Part shown: piece by piece, positions 18,347-28,961 of the stretch | Position numbering within the stretch: the first letter of the stretch is position 1 | How the letters are laid out: the number at the start of each line of letters is the position of its first letter | Assembly: GCF_007859935.1 (NCBI RefSeq) | Contig: NZ_SJPO01000012.1 | Location: 124,001-188,000, forward strand | From: Posidoniimonas polymericola | Lineage (GTDB): Bacteria > Planctomycetota > Planctomycetia > Pirellulales > Lacipirellulaceae | DNA: 64,000 bases | Reading direction: 5' to 3' | Program-made: the position numbers and the translations under genes | The notes under the pieces: model-generated | Databases searched by the model: none | Told to the model about the DNA's origin: nothing | What the model saw: only the letters and a program-made list of their open reading frames with translations

Positions 18347-19816
18347 ATGCCACATGAGTCCGTCAATCGCCGTGGCTTTCTAGCCACGACCGCAGCGGGC
18401 GCCGCGCTCGCCGCAGCGCCGGCGGTAGCCGCCAGCGGGGCGAACGCCAACAACCGTCTCCGTCTTGGTTTCATCGGCGTGGGTGGCCGCGCGCAGACCC
18501 ACATCAACTCGGCTCTCGCCCTGCAGAAGGAAGAGAACTTGGTTGAGATCGCAACCATCTGCGACGTCTTTAACCGCTACCGCGACACCACCGCGAAGCA
18601 CGTCGAGACCGAGTCGGGCAAGCGTCCCAAGACGACCGGCGACTACCAGGAGATCCTGGCCGACGATTCGATCGACGCGGTGGTGATCTCCACCCCCGAC
18701 CACTGGCACGCCAAGCAGACGATCGACGCCCTCAACGCGGGCAAGCACGTCTACTGCGAGAAGCCGATGACGCACTCCGTTGAGGAGGCGCTCGCCGTGC
18801 ATCAGGCCTGGAAGGATTCGGGACAGGTGATGCAGGTGGGCGTGCAGTCGACCTCGCTGCCGGTATGGGAGAAGATCAACGAGCGGATCTGCAGCGGCGA
18901 CCTCGGCAAGGTGATGCAGTACCAGACCGAGTTCTTCCGCAACTCCGACATGGGCCAGTGGCGTTACTACAACCTGGCCCAAGACATGACCCCCGACAAC
19001 ATCGACTGGGAGATGTTCCTGGGAACCAAGTACGGCCTCGCTCCGGAGATGCCGTTCGACCGCGCTAAGTTTGCCCAGTGGCGATGCTACTGGGACTTCG
19101 GCTCGGGCATGTTCACCGACCTGTTTGTCCACCGCACGACCTCGATGCTGAAGGCCACCGGCCTGCGGTTCCCGGGGCGGGTGACTGGCGCCGGCGGCAT
19201 CTACCTTGAGTACGACGGCCGCACCGTGCCGGACGTCGCGACCGTCGTGGCCGACTTCAATGAAGGCGTCCAAGGCCTCGTGACCGCCACGATGTGCTGC
19301 GGCGAGACCCCCATCAAGCAGCTCATCCGCGGCCACAGCGGCTCGGTGGTGCTCGGCGTGGGCGAGGAGTTCACCGGCTACGACTTTGTCGCCGAGCGTC
19401 CGCAGGTCCACCACGAACGCGACCTGAAGAGCGAACGGGTGGAGGTAGGCGGGGTCAACAACTCCTCGAAGGTCCACTTCAAGAACTTCACCACCTCGGC
19501 GATCGCAGGCGACCCGAGCGCGGTCAACTGCTCGCCCGAGCTGGGCGCCGCGGCGATGACCATCGTCAAGCTCGGCTCCCGCAGCTACCGCGAGGGCAAG
19601 GTGTTCCACTTCGACCAGGAGAGCATGACCTTCTCCGACGGCAACTCCTCGTGGGCCCAGAAGTGGGAAGAGCGTTCGGCCGATCGCGGCGAGTGCTCGC
19701 ATGTCGCTGGCTGGGCGGCCGAGCCGGCCGACCGGGGCAGCAAGCTGTTCCCGCGTCCCTATCAGAAGCTCGAGGGCCCGTGGATCGACGGCAAGGACCC
19801 CGCCGCCACGACCTAG
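18347..19816 (+). CDS. Tat-exported Gfo/Idh/MocA-family oxidoreductase
   Basis: A 489-residue NAD(P)-dependent oxidoreductase with an N-terminal twin-arginine signal (NRRGFLATTAAGAALAAAPA). The Rossmann motif is LGFIGVGGRAQTH, and the conserved active-site segment is VYCEKPMTHSVEEA. Planctomycetes carry dozens of Tat-exported Gfo/Idh/MocA proteins, thought to act on sugars or glycosides after export with bound cofactor; the substrate is unknown. The ATG at 18347 has AGGAGG seven bases upstream, and this fixes the start over the earlier in-frame ATG at 18317. A strong intrinsic terminator follows 20 bp after the stop, so the gene is probably a single transcription unit. Confidence 0.9.
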   Translation: MPHESVNRRGFLATTAAGAALAAAPAVAASGANANNRLRLGFIGVGGRAQTHINSALALQKEENLVEIATICDVFNRYRDTTAKHVETESGKRPKTTGDYQEILADDSIDAVVISTPDHWHAKQTIDALNAGKHVYCEKPMTHSVEEALAVHQAWKDSGQVMQVGVQSTSLPVWEKINERICSGDLGKVMQYQTEFFRNSDMGQWRYYNLAQDMTPDNIDWEMFLGTKYGLAPEMPFDRAKFAQWRCYWDFGSGMFTDLFVHRTTSMLKATGLRFPGRVTGAGGIYLEYDGRTVPDVATVVADFNEGVQGLVTATMCCGETPIKQLIRGHSGSVVLGVGEEFTGYDFVAERPQVHHERDLKSERVEVGGVNNSSKVHFKNFTTSAIAGDPSAVNCSPELGAAAMTIVKLGSRSYREGKVFHFDQESMTFSDGNSSWAQKWEERSADRGECSHVAGWAAEPADRGSKLFPRPYQKLEGPWIDGKDPAATT

Positions 19817-19835
19817 GCTGCGTTTGCTGCAATCC

Positions 19836-19871
19836 AAGCCCCGCCGCGGCCACCGCGGCGGGGCTTTTTTT
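19836..19871 (+). terminator. Intrinsic terminator after the Tat oxidoreductase
   Basis: A perfect GC-rich stem (AGCCCCGCCGCGG and its inverse, arms 19837-19849 and 19853-19865) with a CCA loop is followed by seven T residues (19865-19871). It lies 20 bp beyond the stop codon at 19816. Confidence 0.92.
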
Positions 19872-20075
19872 GTGGGCGGCGCCGATTGGGTAAGGCGGCG
19901 CGGCGCCCTAGGGCGCGCCCCGTGCAATATTCGTCGCTCCATCGGTAGCCCTCGGTCTTGCTAGCAGTTATTCTGTGGCGTTGAGCGGGCGGACGCTCTT
20001 CGCGCTGCTGATCTCTAGAATCACGGCCCCCGACGCTCGCAGGGCCGGTTCTCGTCTGTGTAGAAGGAGTCCAGA

Positions 20076-21434
20076 GTGGGTGTCGCAACACGGCTGAGCG
20101 TGATGATGTTCCTGCAGTTCTTCACCTGGGGGGCGTGGTTCGTCACGCTGTTCCTCTGCCTCGGCAATGCCGGGCTGGGTGATTTTGTCGCGAACGCCTA
20201 TCAGAGCGCGCCGATCGCGGCGATCGTCGCTCCGTTGTTCCTCGGATTGATCGCGGACCGGCTCTTCCCGTCTCAGATCGTGCAGGGGGTCTTGATGCTG
20301 GTGGGCGCCGGCTTGATGTACGCCGCGGCCCAGGCGGTGCAAGCCAGCAATGGGACTCTCGCGGTGTGGCTCTTCATCGCCTACATGCTGTGCTACATGC
20401 CGACATTAGGGCTCGGCAACTCCATCGCCTTCGCCAACATCGATGACCAGAACAAGTTCCCCGCCATTCGCGTGTGGGGAACGATCGGCTGGATTGTCGC
20501 CGGCCTGTTCGTGGGAGTGCAGCAATGGTCTGACAGCGTCAACATTCTTTGGCTAGCCGCCGGTGCTTCGGCAGTGTTTGGGTTGTACAGCTTCACCCTC
20601 CCCCACACGCCGCCCCCCGCGAAGGGTAAGCCGCTCGACATGGGCAGCATGCTTATGCTCGACGCCTTCGGCTTGATGAAGAGCGTCCCGTTTCTTGTTT
20701 TCATTGTCTGCTCCACGCTGATCTGCATTCCTTTAGCGTACTACTATCAGTACGCAAGTGGAGTCATCGCACAGGTTGGCTTCGAGCAAGCCGCGTCGAC
20801 GATGTCGCTCGGTCAAATGAGCGAAATCGTCTTTATGCTGCTAATCCCATTCTTCTTCCGCCGTCTGGGGGTGAAGTGGATGATCCTGGTCGGCATGGCG
20901 GCATGGGTCCTCCGGTACCTCTTGTTCGCTTTCGGCGCCCCCGAGCAGACCACCTGGATGATCCTGCTCGCCGTGCTGCTCCATGGCGTCTGCTACGACT
21001 TCTTCTTCGTCACCGGCTTCATGTACACCGATCAAAAGGCGCCGGCAAACGTTCGCGGCCAGGCGCAAAGCATGCTTGTCTTCTTCACCCAAGGTGTTGG
21101 CATGTTCATCGGTTATGCGGTCGCGGGCGAGTTGTTCAAGTCCACCATGACCACTCAAGAGGCTTACGGCGAAGCCTTGAAAGCCGTTCAGCCTAAGGAA
21201 ACCCTCGGCTATCTCGAGTCATTCGGCCGGATGTTTAGCACATCCGACCTGGCCGGAATTGACCAGCAGTTGCTCTCCGAAACCATGCTGCAGTGGAAGG
21301 AGTTTTGGCTCGTGCCCGCCGGCATGGCCGCGGTCATCTTTGTGATCTTCCTGGTCGCCTTCCACGAAAAGCCCGAGGTCGAGCGGGCCGCCGCGGAGCA
21401 GCTCGCCGAGCCGCCGGCCGAAACGCCCGCCTAG
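20076..21434 (+). CDS. MFS permease, nucleoside:H+ symporter (NupG/XapB) type
   Basis: A 452-residue inner-membrane transporter with twelve predicted helices. The N-terminal segment [20 protein letters not shown] and the loop [13 protein letters not shown] match the nucleoside:H+ symporter branch of the major facilitator superfamily. The GTG start at 20076 has AAGGAG 6 bases upstream. The C-terminal 25 residues are a charged Glu/Ala/Pro tail. It lies 75 bp upstream of a sulfatase on the same strand, with a palindromic repeat in the gap; cotranscription is possible but no functional link is evident. Substrate assignment to nucleosides is by family resemblance only. Confidence 0.82.
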   Translation: MGVATRLSVMMFLQFFTWGAWFVTLFLCLGNAGLGDFVANAYQSAPIAAIVAPLFLGLIADRLFPSQIVQGVLMLVGAGLMYAAAQAVQASNGTLAVWLFIAYMLCYMPTLGLGNSIAFANIDDQNKFPAIRVWGTIGWIVAGLFVGVQQWSDSVNILWLAAGASAVFGLYSFTLPHTPPPAKGKPLDMGSMLMLDAFGLMKSVPFLVFIVCSTLICIPLAYYYQYASGVIAQVGFEQAASTMSLGQMSEIVFMLLIPFFFRRLGVKWMILVGMAAWVLRYLLFAFGAPEQTTWMILLAVLLHGVCYDFFFVTGFMYTDQKAPANVRGQAQSMLVFFTQGVGMFIGYAVAGELFKSTMTTQEAYGEALKAVQPKETLGYLESFGRMFSTSDLAGIDQQLLSETMLQWKEFWLVPAGMAAVIFVIFLVAFHEKPEVERAAAEQLAEPPAETPA

Positions 21435-21450
21435 CGGCGCCGCAGTGGGA

Positions 21451-21476
21451 GTTCCCACCCCTGGCGGGGTGGGCTG
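21451..21476. repeat. Dispersed 26-bp repeat, copy 1
   Basis: A 26-base sequence beginning GTTCCCACCCCTGGCGGGGT is identical to 39076-39101. It contains an internal CCCACCCCTGG...GGGGTGGG inverted symmetry. It sits between the MFS and sulfatase genes. Confidence 0.75.
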
Positions 21477-21510
21477 CGATAGACGGCGCCGTTTGATTGG
21501 AGGTCCTCTG

Positions 21511-22971
21511 ATGTTGCTGCGCGCTGCGTTGTTGTTAGGAGCGGCTCTTGCCTCGGTCGCGGCCGCCGATGACCGGCCGCCCAATGTTGTGGTGATCTTC
21601 ATCGACGACATGGGCTACGCCGACATCGGGCCGTTCGGCGCGGAATGCCCCACTCCCAACCTCGACCGCATGGCGGCCGAGGGCCGGTTGCTGACCGACT
21701 TCCACGCCGCCACGGCGGTCTGCAGCGCCTCGCGCGCCGCGCTGCTGACCGGCTGCTACCCGGATCGCGTGGGAGTGCAGGGCGCGTACGGTCCGCACTC
21801 GCGTGTTGGCTTGAACCCCGACGAGGTGACCATCGCCGAGCTCTGCCGCCAGCGGGGCTACGCCACCGCCTGCTTCGGCAAGTGGCACCTGGGCGATGCG
21901 CCCCAGTTCCTGCCGACCCGCCAGGGCTTCGACACGTGGTTTGGGCTCCCCTACTCGAACGACATGTGGCCGCTGCACCCCGACCTAGTGAAGCTGCCGC
22001 CGGACGCCGCCGAACGCAAGAGCCGCTACCCCAAGCTGCCCCTGTACCGCGACGAGCAGATCGTCGACCCGGAGGTCACTGCCGAGGACCAGGCCCAGCT
22101 CACCACACAGTACACCGAGCACGCGGTCGAATTCATTGACCAGCACGCCGACCAGCCGTTTTTCCTGTACCTGCCGCACTCGATGGTGCACGTGCCGATC
22201 TTTGTTTCCGACAAGTTCAAGGGCAAGAGCGGCGCCGGCCTGTTTGGCGACGTTGTGATGGAGGTCGATTGGTCGGTTGGACAGGTGCTCGACGCGCTCG
22301 AGGCCAACGGCATCGACGACAACACGCTTGTCGTCTTCACTTCGGACAACGGACCCTGGCTCTCGTACGGCGACCACGCCGGCAGCGCCGGCCCGTTCCG
22401 CGAGGGCAAGGGCACCATGTTCGAGGGCGGCTACCGCGAGCCGTTCATCGCCCGCTGGCCCGGCAAGATCCCCGCGGGCACAACCAGCGACGAGCTCGCC
22501 ACCACGATGGACCTGCTGCCAACCATCGCCGGCCTGATTGGCGCCGAGGTCCCCACCGACCGCAAGATCGACGGGCAGGACATCTGGCCGCTGCTCTCGG
22601 GCGACGCCGACGCCGGATTCACCCACTCGCCGTTCTACTGCTACTGGCTCGGCGAACTCCACGCCGTCCGCGACAACCGCTGGAAGCTCCACTTCCCCCA
22701 CAAGTACCGCACGCTCTCGGGCCGCCCCGGCGGGACCGGCGGCGTGCCGGTCGGCTACGATCAGGCGACTATCGGCCTCGCTCTGTTCGACCTCAAGTCC
22801 GACCCCGGCGAGACCACCAACGTCGCCGCCCAGCACCCCGACATTGTCGAGCGGCTGCAGGCCATGGCCGATGAGGCCCGGGCGGACCTCGGCGACCGGC
22901 TGACTGGCGCCAAGGGCGACGGCGCCCGCCCGGTGGGCCGCGTCGAACGCCAACGCCAAACCCAACGCTAA
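21511..22971 (+). CDS. Secreted sulfatase (arylsulfatase A-like)
   Basis: A 486-residue exported sulfatase. The signal peptide [18 protein letters not shown] is followed by the metal-binding [15 protein letters not shown] and the formylglycine motif [16 protein letters not shown] (Cys71). Further active-site elements include [10 protein letters not shown] and the FTSDNGPW metal segment. The ATG at 21511 has GGAGG 8-12 bases upstream. It is of the arylsulfatase A/N-acetylgalactosamine-6-sulfatase type and much shorter than the arylsulfatase at 6.3-8.7 kb, so the two belong to different subfamilies. It probably desulfates polysaccharides or glycosaminoglycan-like substrates in the periplasm. 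Confidence 0.92.
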   Translation: MLLRAALLLGAALASVAAADDRPPNVVVIFIDDMGYADIGPFGAECPTPNLDRMAAEGRLLTDFHAATAVCSASRAALLTGCYPDRVGVQGAYGPHSRVGLNPDEVTIAELCRQRGYATACFGKWHLGDAPQFLPTRQGFDTWFGLPYSNDMWPLHPDLVKLPPDAAERKSRYPKLPLYRDEQIVDPEVTAEDQAQLTTQYTEHAVEFIDQHADQPFFLYLPHSMVHVPIFVSDKFKGKSGAGLFGDVVMEVDWSVGQVLDALEANGIDDNTLVVFTSDNGPWLSYGDHAGSAGPFREGKGTMFEGGYREPFIARWPGKIPAGTTSDELATTMDLLPTIAGLIGAEVPTDRKIDGQDIWPLLSGDADAGFTHSPFYCYWLGELHAVRDNRWKLHFPHKYRTLSGRPGGTGGVPVGYDQATIGLALFDLKSDPGETTNVAAQHPDIVERLQAMADEARADLGDRLTGAKGDGARPVGRVERQRQTQR

Positions 22972-22975
22972 ACGG

Positions 22976-23413
22976 CTACTGCGGCTCGGCCAGCGTGCAG
23001 GCGAACTCGAACCGGCACGCCAGCCTGCCCGCCGTAATGTTGGTGACCTTGGCCTTCATGAAGAACGCGTCGGCCAGCCGCTCAGTCAGCTCGACCGTGT
23101 ACTCGACCGTGTCGCCCGGCCGCACCATCTGGCGGAACTGCACGTTGTTCGCCCGGGTGGCGACCGGCACCTTGCCGTCGGTTTCGCTGCCGAGCATGCC
23201 CGACAGCATCACCGCGCCGGCCTGCATCGCGCCCTCGCATAGCAGCACGCCCGGCATGATCGGGAAGTCGGGGTAGTGCCCGGCGAACCAGAACTCGTCA
23301 CCGCTAAAGGTCTTGGTGCAGGTGATCGTGTTCTCGCCCCGCTCGGTGACCTCATCTATCAAGAGGAACGGCGGGCGGTGGGGGATGGCGTTGGTGATTT
23401 CTTCGGAGGACAT
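22976..23413 (-). CDS. 3-hydroxyacyl-ACP dehydratase (FabZ family)
   Basis: A 145-residue hotdog dehydratase. The catalytic His lies in FAGHYPDFPIMPGVLL and the catalytic Glu in LLCEGAMQAG, the FabZ signature. It removes water from 3-hydroxyacyl-ACP. The N-terminus ITNAIPHRPPFLLIDEV is also FabZ-like. It lies on the same strand as, and downstream of, the methyltransferase, the desaturases, the ACP and the ketosynthase, so it is probably the dehydratase of that pathway rather than the housekeeping FabZ, though it could serve both. It is convergent with the sulfatase, 4 bp apart. Confidence 0.88.
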   Translation of the reverse strand: MSSEEITNAIPHRPPFLLIDEVTERGENTITCTKTFSGDEFWFAGHYPDFPIMPGVLLCEGAMQAGAVMLSGMLGSETDGKVPVATRANNVQFRQMVRPGDTVEYTVELTERLADAFFMKAKVTNITAGRLACRFEFACTLAEPQ

Positions 23414-23474
23414 GAAAACCGCGGCAATTCGTGCAAGGTGGACCTGGGCGCCCCAGGGGTTCTATAATCTAGGT

Positions 23475-23690
23475 ATGAGCAACGTTATCAAGGTCGATCC
23501 GGAAATCCTAGGCGGCGCGCCCTGCTTCGCGGGCACGCGTGTGCCGGTCGTGTCCCTATTCGATTGGCTGCAGCGGGGGCACAGCATCTCGTACTTTCTA
23601 GAGCAGTTCCCTTCCGTGAGACGCGAGCAAGTTGTCGAACTCTTGGAAGAAGCAAAGGCTCAGACGATCCCACACACGACGGCCTCATGA
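23475..23690 (+). CDS. DUF433 antitoxin-like protein
   Basis: A 71-residue protein with the DUF433 pattern: DPEILGGAPCFAGTRVPV near the N-terminus and a helical HSISYFLEQFPSVRREQV segment. DUF433 proteins have a winged-helix fold and are frequent partners of DUF5615 PIN-like proteins in putative toxin-antitoxin modules. The stop overlaps the next start (ATGA), indicating translational coupling. The ATG at 23475 gives the usual N-terminus. The pair is inserted against the strand of the lipid cluster. Confidence 0.85.
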   Translation: MSNVIKVDPEILGGAPCFAGTRVPVVSLFDWLQRGHSISYFLEQFPSVRREQVVELLEEAKAQTIPHTTAS

Positions 23691-24007
23691 GGTTGTTGCT
23701 CGACGAGAATCTGCCGCACGAGTTCCGCAATGACATAGTGGGGCACCAATGCGAGACCGTCGCCTACAATGGGTGGAGCGGGAAGAGAAACGGCGACCTC
23801 CTCCGCACGGCCGCCGCCGCCGGGTTCGACGCGTTGGTCACGAACGATTCGAATATCCCCCATCAGCAAAACATCGCGGCGTTACCGCTGTCGATCGTAA
23901 ACCTGCTGGCGCCCACAAACAACCTCGAAGACCTGAGGCCGCTCGTGCCGGCGTTGCTAGAGTCGCTTCAAGCTCTTGAAGCTAACCAAGTGACCTACGT
24001 CAGGTAA
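23687..24007 (+). CDS. DUF5615 PIN-like protein (putative toxin)
   Basis: A 106-residue protein. MRLLLDENLPHEF carries the first acidic residues and DALVTNDSNIPHQQN the second acidic patch, as in the DUF5615 PIN-like family (Mut7-C/PIN RNase fold). It is coupled to the DUF433 gene by a 4-bp overlap. In this arrangement the family is regarded as a type II toxin-antitoxin module, but toxicity has rarely been shown. Ribonuclease activity is inferred from the fold only. Confidence 0.82.
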   Translation: MRLLLDENLPHEFRNDIVGHQCETVAYNGWSGKRNGDLLRTAAAAGFDALVTNDSNIPHQQNIAALPLSIVNLLAPTNNLEDLRPLVPALLESLQALEANQVTYVR

Positions 24008-24056
24008 CGAAGCTACTATCTGCCTGAACGTGTAACACTGGCGAGTGCGTCGTGGC

Positions 24057-24743
24057 CTACACAGCCCCCGTCTGTCGCTCCCAAACCAAACACTCCTTCT
24101 CATCCACGCGGCCCGACGCCCCCAGGCCGAAGGCCTTCGGGTGGATGTTCTCGACCTTAAACGTCAGCCCGGTCGCCAGGCCCCACTCGAACGGGGCGGC
24201 ATTGAGCTGCAGCGTGCGGTAGCCCCCCATCGCGATGTCGCCGTTGGCGGTGATTTGTCGTCGCCAGACGGGCGTCCCTAGGGCGTAGGTGGTCACGGTT
24301 CGGGCACGGTCGTTGGTGATCACCGCGTGCTTGAAACGGTCGAGCTGTCCACGGAACCGGTGCACGCAGTCGAGCGGCCAGTGCTGCAGCACGTCCTTGA
24401 TCACCAGCAGGTCGGCCGCGGGGAGCTCGTCGCGGTTCGCGTCCAGGCAAACAAACCGCCGCCGCTCGTTGCCAAACCGCGTGTTGAGGTCGTCCACCAG
24501 GTCGGGCACGACATCCACGCCGGTGTAGTCGACATTGTCCCAGCCGAGGTTTTGGGTCGCCGTCCAGTCGCCGCAGCCGACGTCCACCACGCTGCCGACC
24601 GACCTGCTCTCGGCAAACTCCGCCAGCCACGCGTGGTACTCGGCGGTCGCCTTCGGCACCGAACCCGGCCCGCTGCGGCTCTCGCTGCCCCAGGCGTGCG
24701 AGCTGTAGATCATCGAGAACGCCTGCTCCGCAGTCTGACCCAT
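24057..24743 (-). CDS. Class I SAM-dependent methyltransferase
   Basis: A 228-residue methyltransferase. Motif I is VVDVGCGDWTATQNL (residues about 52-66), motif II includes YTGVDVVPDLVDDL, and the motif IV/post-I region includes LLVIKDVLQHWPLD. No target-recognition domain is visible. The gene sits between the FabZ gene and a CrtI-like flavoprotein on the same strand (57 bp from the latter), so methylation of a lipid or polyene intermediate is a reasonable inference. Small cytosolic methyltransferases of other function cannot be excluded. Confidence 0.82.
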   Translation of the reverse strand: MGQTAEQAFSMIYSSHAWGSESRSGPGSVPKATAEYHAWLAEFAESRSVGSVVDVGCGDWTATQNLGWDNVDYTGVDVVPDLVDDLNTRFGNERRRFVCLDANRDELPAADLLVIKDVLQHWPLDCVHRFRGQLDRFKHAVITNDRARTVTTYALGTPVWRRQITANGDIAMGGYRTLQLNAAPFEWGLATGLTFKVENIHPKAFGLGASGRVDEKECLVWERQTGAV

Positions 24744-24800
24744 GCTTGTCCTGCACTGGGATGAATCTTGTTGCCCGCCCGCGGCTCGTCCTTGTGAGTC

Positions 24801-26303
<1,503 letters not shown>

Positions 26304-26413
26304 AGCGGGCGTGTTGCGTGGGCTCGTCGAGTGGGTCTGGTGTCCGGGATCCGTCTCGGAGAATCCAGTAGTTTAGCAGTTTACAGCGAGGGGCTCGATG
26401 GGCGCCGGCGGGG

Positions 26414-26460
26414 CGACTTTTGTCCCTTATTCGCGCATCCATTTATAGGGACAAAAGTCG
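26414..26460. repeat. Inverted repeat CGACTTTTGTCCC / GGGACAAAAGTCG
   Basis: Perfect 13-bp arms (26414-26426 and 26448-26460) flank a 21-base AT-rich spacer. A second, imperfect copy lies at 26539-26579. Both are in the gap between a CrtI-like gene and the RAYT repeat island. The symmetry resembles a palindromic mobile repeat or transposon-end remnant. Confidence 0.8.
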
Positions 26461-26538
26461 GGCTCTGCAGCGGCCCCTGAAGTGCGTCCCACGCTTGTAT
26501 AGCAGCGTCTTCGTCACATTGGGCGACTCGTCCGACGG

Positions 26539-26579
26539 CGACTTTTGTCCGTATTTGCACACTGCAGGGGACAATAGTC
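26539..26579. repeat. Degenerate second copy of the CGACTTTTGTCC inverted repeat
   Basis: CGACTTTTGTCC (26539-26550) faces GGACAATAGTC (26569-26579), which has one internal mismatch. The spacing is about 18 bases. It belongs to the same element family as 26414-26460. Confidence 0.65.
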
Positions 26580-26701
26580 CGGGTTGAGGAAAAGACTAGC
26601 GGCAGAACCCGCAGCCACCCCTTGTATACCGCCGTGGGTGGCTCTTTGCGATCTAAAACGGAGCGGAGAATCGAGAGAGTGGGGCCCGAATCGGAATCTT
26701 G

Positions 26702-27111
26702 CATGGGGCATTGCCCAGGGCTGTGATAGCGCCCCGTTGGGGCTTTGATCCGCTGGCGACGACAACCGGAACGCGGGGCCCATTCCTTGGCCTGAAGGGC
26801 CAATCTACTGCAGCCCAGGGCATCGCCCTGGGTTGCCGACCGGGTTCAACCAATAAAACCCTGAACGGACGCGCTAATCCCAACCGCAGAACTAGCGCGT
26901 CCCGTTGGGACTCTCTGGACCCTTGGCGTCCGCCATCCCAGGGAGTTGCCCTGGGCTATGATAGCGCGCCCCGTTGGGGCTGTTGTTCGCTGGCGACGCC
27001 AACCGGCGTGCAAGTCCGCAAGCCTTGGGCTGAAAGGCCAACCTACTACAGCCCAGGGCATCGCCCTGGGTTAGAGACCGGGTTTAACTATCGAAGCCCT
27101 GAAGGGGCGCG
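26702..27111. repeat. Tandem palindromic repeat array, left part (RAYT-associated BIME-like)
   Basis: A partial unit (26702-26810), a full unit (26811-27048) and the start of a third (27049 on) repeat with a period of about 238 bp. Each unit carries CAGCCCAGGGCATCGCCCTG, then CCGGGTTCAACC-type DNA, a GCGCGCTA/TAGCGCG stem, CCGTTGGGAC, a second CCCAGGG...CCCTGGG palindrome, GCGCGCCCCGTTGGGGC, and AACCGGCGTGCAAG. The nested palindromes are typical of REP/BIME elements mobilised by RAYT transposases. The array continues after the RAYT gene. Confidence 0.88.
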
Positions 27112-27564
27112 CTATTCCCACACGTAGCGTTCGTCGAACTCAATGCCGTACCGCTCCAACAACGTCCGGTACTCTTCCTGGAATGACGCCTGACGATGAT
27201 GTTCGCGCTGTCCCTCGATGTACCGCACCAAAGCCGGCAATTGGCTGGCGCCAACCGAGAAGGCGCCATATCCGTTCTGCCACGCGAACGCCTGGTAGGT
27301 TTCGCCCCTGGTCTTCACCCATTTCGACGAGTCTTGCTTGATACCTTGCACCAAGTCGGCCACCGAGACGGTGCGTCCCAGCCGGCACGCCAGATGAACG
27401 TGATCGTCAACGCCGCCCACCTTAATCGCCGGCGCCCCCATCGACCGGCAGGCCTTCGCCAGGTAGGCGTGCATCTCCGCTTCGATTCCCTGGTCGATCC
27501 AAGCGCGGCGATGCTTTGTCGAGAAGACGAGATGCACCAGAACGTTGGATAGCGACTGAGCCAT
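27112..27564 (-). CDS. REP-associated tyrosine transposase (RAYT, IS200-like TnpA_REP)
   Basis: A 150-residue Y1 HUH nuclease. The metal-binding HUH pair is His55-X-His57 in VDDHVHLAC, the RAYT hallmark FAWQNGYGAFSV is at residues about 92-103, and the likely catalytic Tyr is Tyr115 in VRYIEGQREHHRQ. RAYTs act on single-stranded REP palindromes. The gene is bounded on both sides by about 235-bp palindromic repeat units, and its last codons and stop (27112-27114) lie inside the repeat stem sequence GCGCGCTA. It therefore occupies the loop position of a repeat unit. All motifs are intact, so it is probably active or recently so. Confidence 0.92.
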   Translation of the reverse strand: MAQSLSNVLVHLVFSTKHRRAWIDQGIEAEMHAYLAKACRSMGAPAIKVGGVDDHVHLACRLGRTVSVADLVQGIKQDSSKWVKTRGETYQAFAWQNGYGAFSVGASQLPALVRYIEGQREHHRQASFQEEYRTLLERYGIEFDERYVWE

Positions 27565-27611
27565 GAATTGATCCCCAGGCGAGGCATGCGGCGAACCGTT
27601 TCATGGTAGTC

Positions 27612-27916
27612 AGCGTAGCGTGTGCCGTTGGGACTTTTTTCACACTTAGGCGACCGACCTCCCAGGGCGTTGCCCTGGGTTACCGACCGGGTTCAACCAA
27701 CAAAGCCCTGAAGGGGCGCGCTAATCCAAGGCATCTTAGCGCGTCCCGTTGGGACTTCTTGATTTCATGGCGTCCGCGTACCCAGGGCGTTGCCCTGGGC
27801 TGTGACAGCGCGCCCCGTTGGGGCTGTTGATCGCTGGCGAAGCGAACCGGCGTGCAAGACCGCAAGCCTTGGCCTGAAGGGCCAACCTAATACAGCCCAG
27901 GGCATCGCCCTGGGTT
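27612..27916. repeat. Tandem palindromic repeat array, right part
   Basis: The end of the RAYT-bearing unit (27612-27660), one full unit (27661-27892) and a terminal CAGCCCAGGGCATCGCCCTG palindrome (27893-27916). The sequence closely follows the left array, including the TAGCGCG...CCGTTGGGAC junction and the AACCGGCGTGCAAG box. The array ends just after the stop of the next gene (27924). Confidence 0.88.
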
Positions 27917-27923
27917 GTCTGGG

Positions 27924-28961
27924 TCACCTTATGTCTTGAACCTCCCCATCCGCACGATGCCCCATCCGCCGGAAGGCCTCGGCGTCGACGTCGTACGCCA
28001 CGAGCCGGGCGGAGCCGTCGCACCAGGAGAGGATGACGCCCGCGTCGTGGGCGCTGCCGAACAACTCACGCGGCAGCGTCTGCTGCAGCGAGGTGACGCC
28101 CGGCAGGGTGCGGAAGTCGGTGGAGTCGTGCCGCGGCATGTGGGTCGGGGTGACGCCGTCGTAGTAGGTGGAGCGGACGATGTCGTCCTGGAAGCCTGCG
28201 AGCATGCACCAGTCGTCGGCCAGCCAGAATTCGTCCCCCGCGTAGACCTCGACCGGCACCCACCGCTCCCCAAGGGCGATCGTCTTGGAGAGGCCGTCGG
28301 TGATCATGCGGGCGGGGACCGCGCGGCCGCAGTACGAGACCCCGCTGAACTCGCTCGCCGGCGGAGGGAAGTCGTCCCGCACCTCGTCGTACGCGCGGGG
28401 GCTGATCTGCAGGCAGCGGCCATCGAAACCCGTCTGGTCACCGGCGGAGATCGCGTAGTCGGAGCGGGCGGTGAGCGGCGGGTCGTAGCTGAGCACCCCG
28501 CCCTGGCCGTCGCCACAGATCGAGTCCTGCCTGATCCGCTTATCGTAGGGCCCGCCGTCGCGACGCGTCGGGCAGTTGGCGATCGAGATCGTTAGCGCGT
28601 CGCGGCGATTGAGCGCCGTGACGCGTTCGGCGCCGGCCAAGCCCTTGCCCATCGCCGAGATGGCGCCGTCCTCGACGTAGGGCGCGACAGCGAAGAACCA
28701 CCCGCCGGGCTGTTCGGCCCCGACGCCGCGGTCGGGGTCGCCGGTCCAGTTGCCCGCCCACCCGGAGGACGGGTACCGCGCGTGCGCCGACTCGAAGTTG
28801 GTAAGTGCGAGCGTCAGGTTCTTGAGGTTGCTCAGGCACTGGGTACGCCGGGCCGCCTCGCGGGCCGACTGCACCGCCGGCAGCAGCGGAGCGACCAGCA
28901 CGCCGATGATCGCAATCACTACGAGGAGTTCGACCAGGGTGAACGCGGAACGCCGTGCCAT
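27924..28961 (-). CDS. DUF1559 pseudopilin-type protein
   Basis: A 345-residue DUF1559 protein with the leader [19 protein letters not shown], where the residue before the FTLVE cleavage site is Ala instead of the usual Gly, a tolerated variant. The conserved [20 protein letters not shown] follows. The C-terminal H-X9-DG element appears around [19 protein letters not shown]. The ATG at 28961 is preferred over 28991 because it starts at the leader and overlaps the upstream stop (TAATG), so it is translationally coupled to the preceding membrane protein. Function is unknown; the family forms surface pseudopilins. It belongs to the island that splits the lipid cluster. Confidence 0.85.
   Translation of the reverse strand: MARRSAFTLVELLVVIAIIGVLVAPLLPAVQSAREAARRTQCLSNLKNLTLALTNFESAHARYPSSGWAGNWTGDPDRGVGAEQPGGWFFAVAPYVEDGAISAMGKGLAGAERVTALNRRDALTISIANCPTRRDGGPYDKRIRQDSICGDGQGGVLSYDPPLTARSDYAISAGDQTGFDGRCLQISPRAYDEVRDDFPPPASEFSGVSYCGRAVPARMITDGLSKTIALGERWVPVEVYAGDEFWLADDWCMLAGFQDDIVRSTYYDGVTPTHMPRHDSTDFRTLPGVTSLQQTLPRELFGSAHDAGVILSWCDGSARLVAYDVDAEAFRRMGHRADGEVQDIR

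Noticed and set aside
26702-27916. Possible CRISPR array because of regular repeats
   Set aside because: The period is about 235 bp with internally palindromic long units; there are no short repeats with unique spacers and no cas genes. RAYT-associated repeats explain it.
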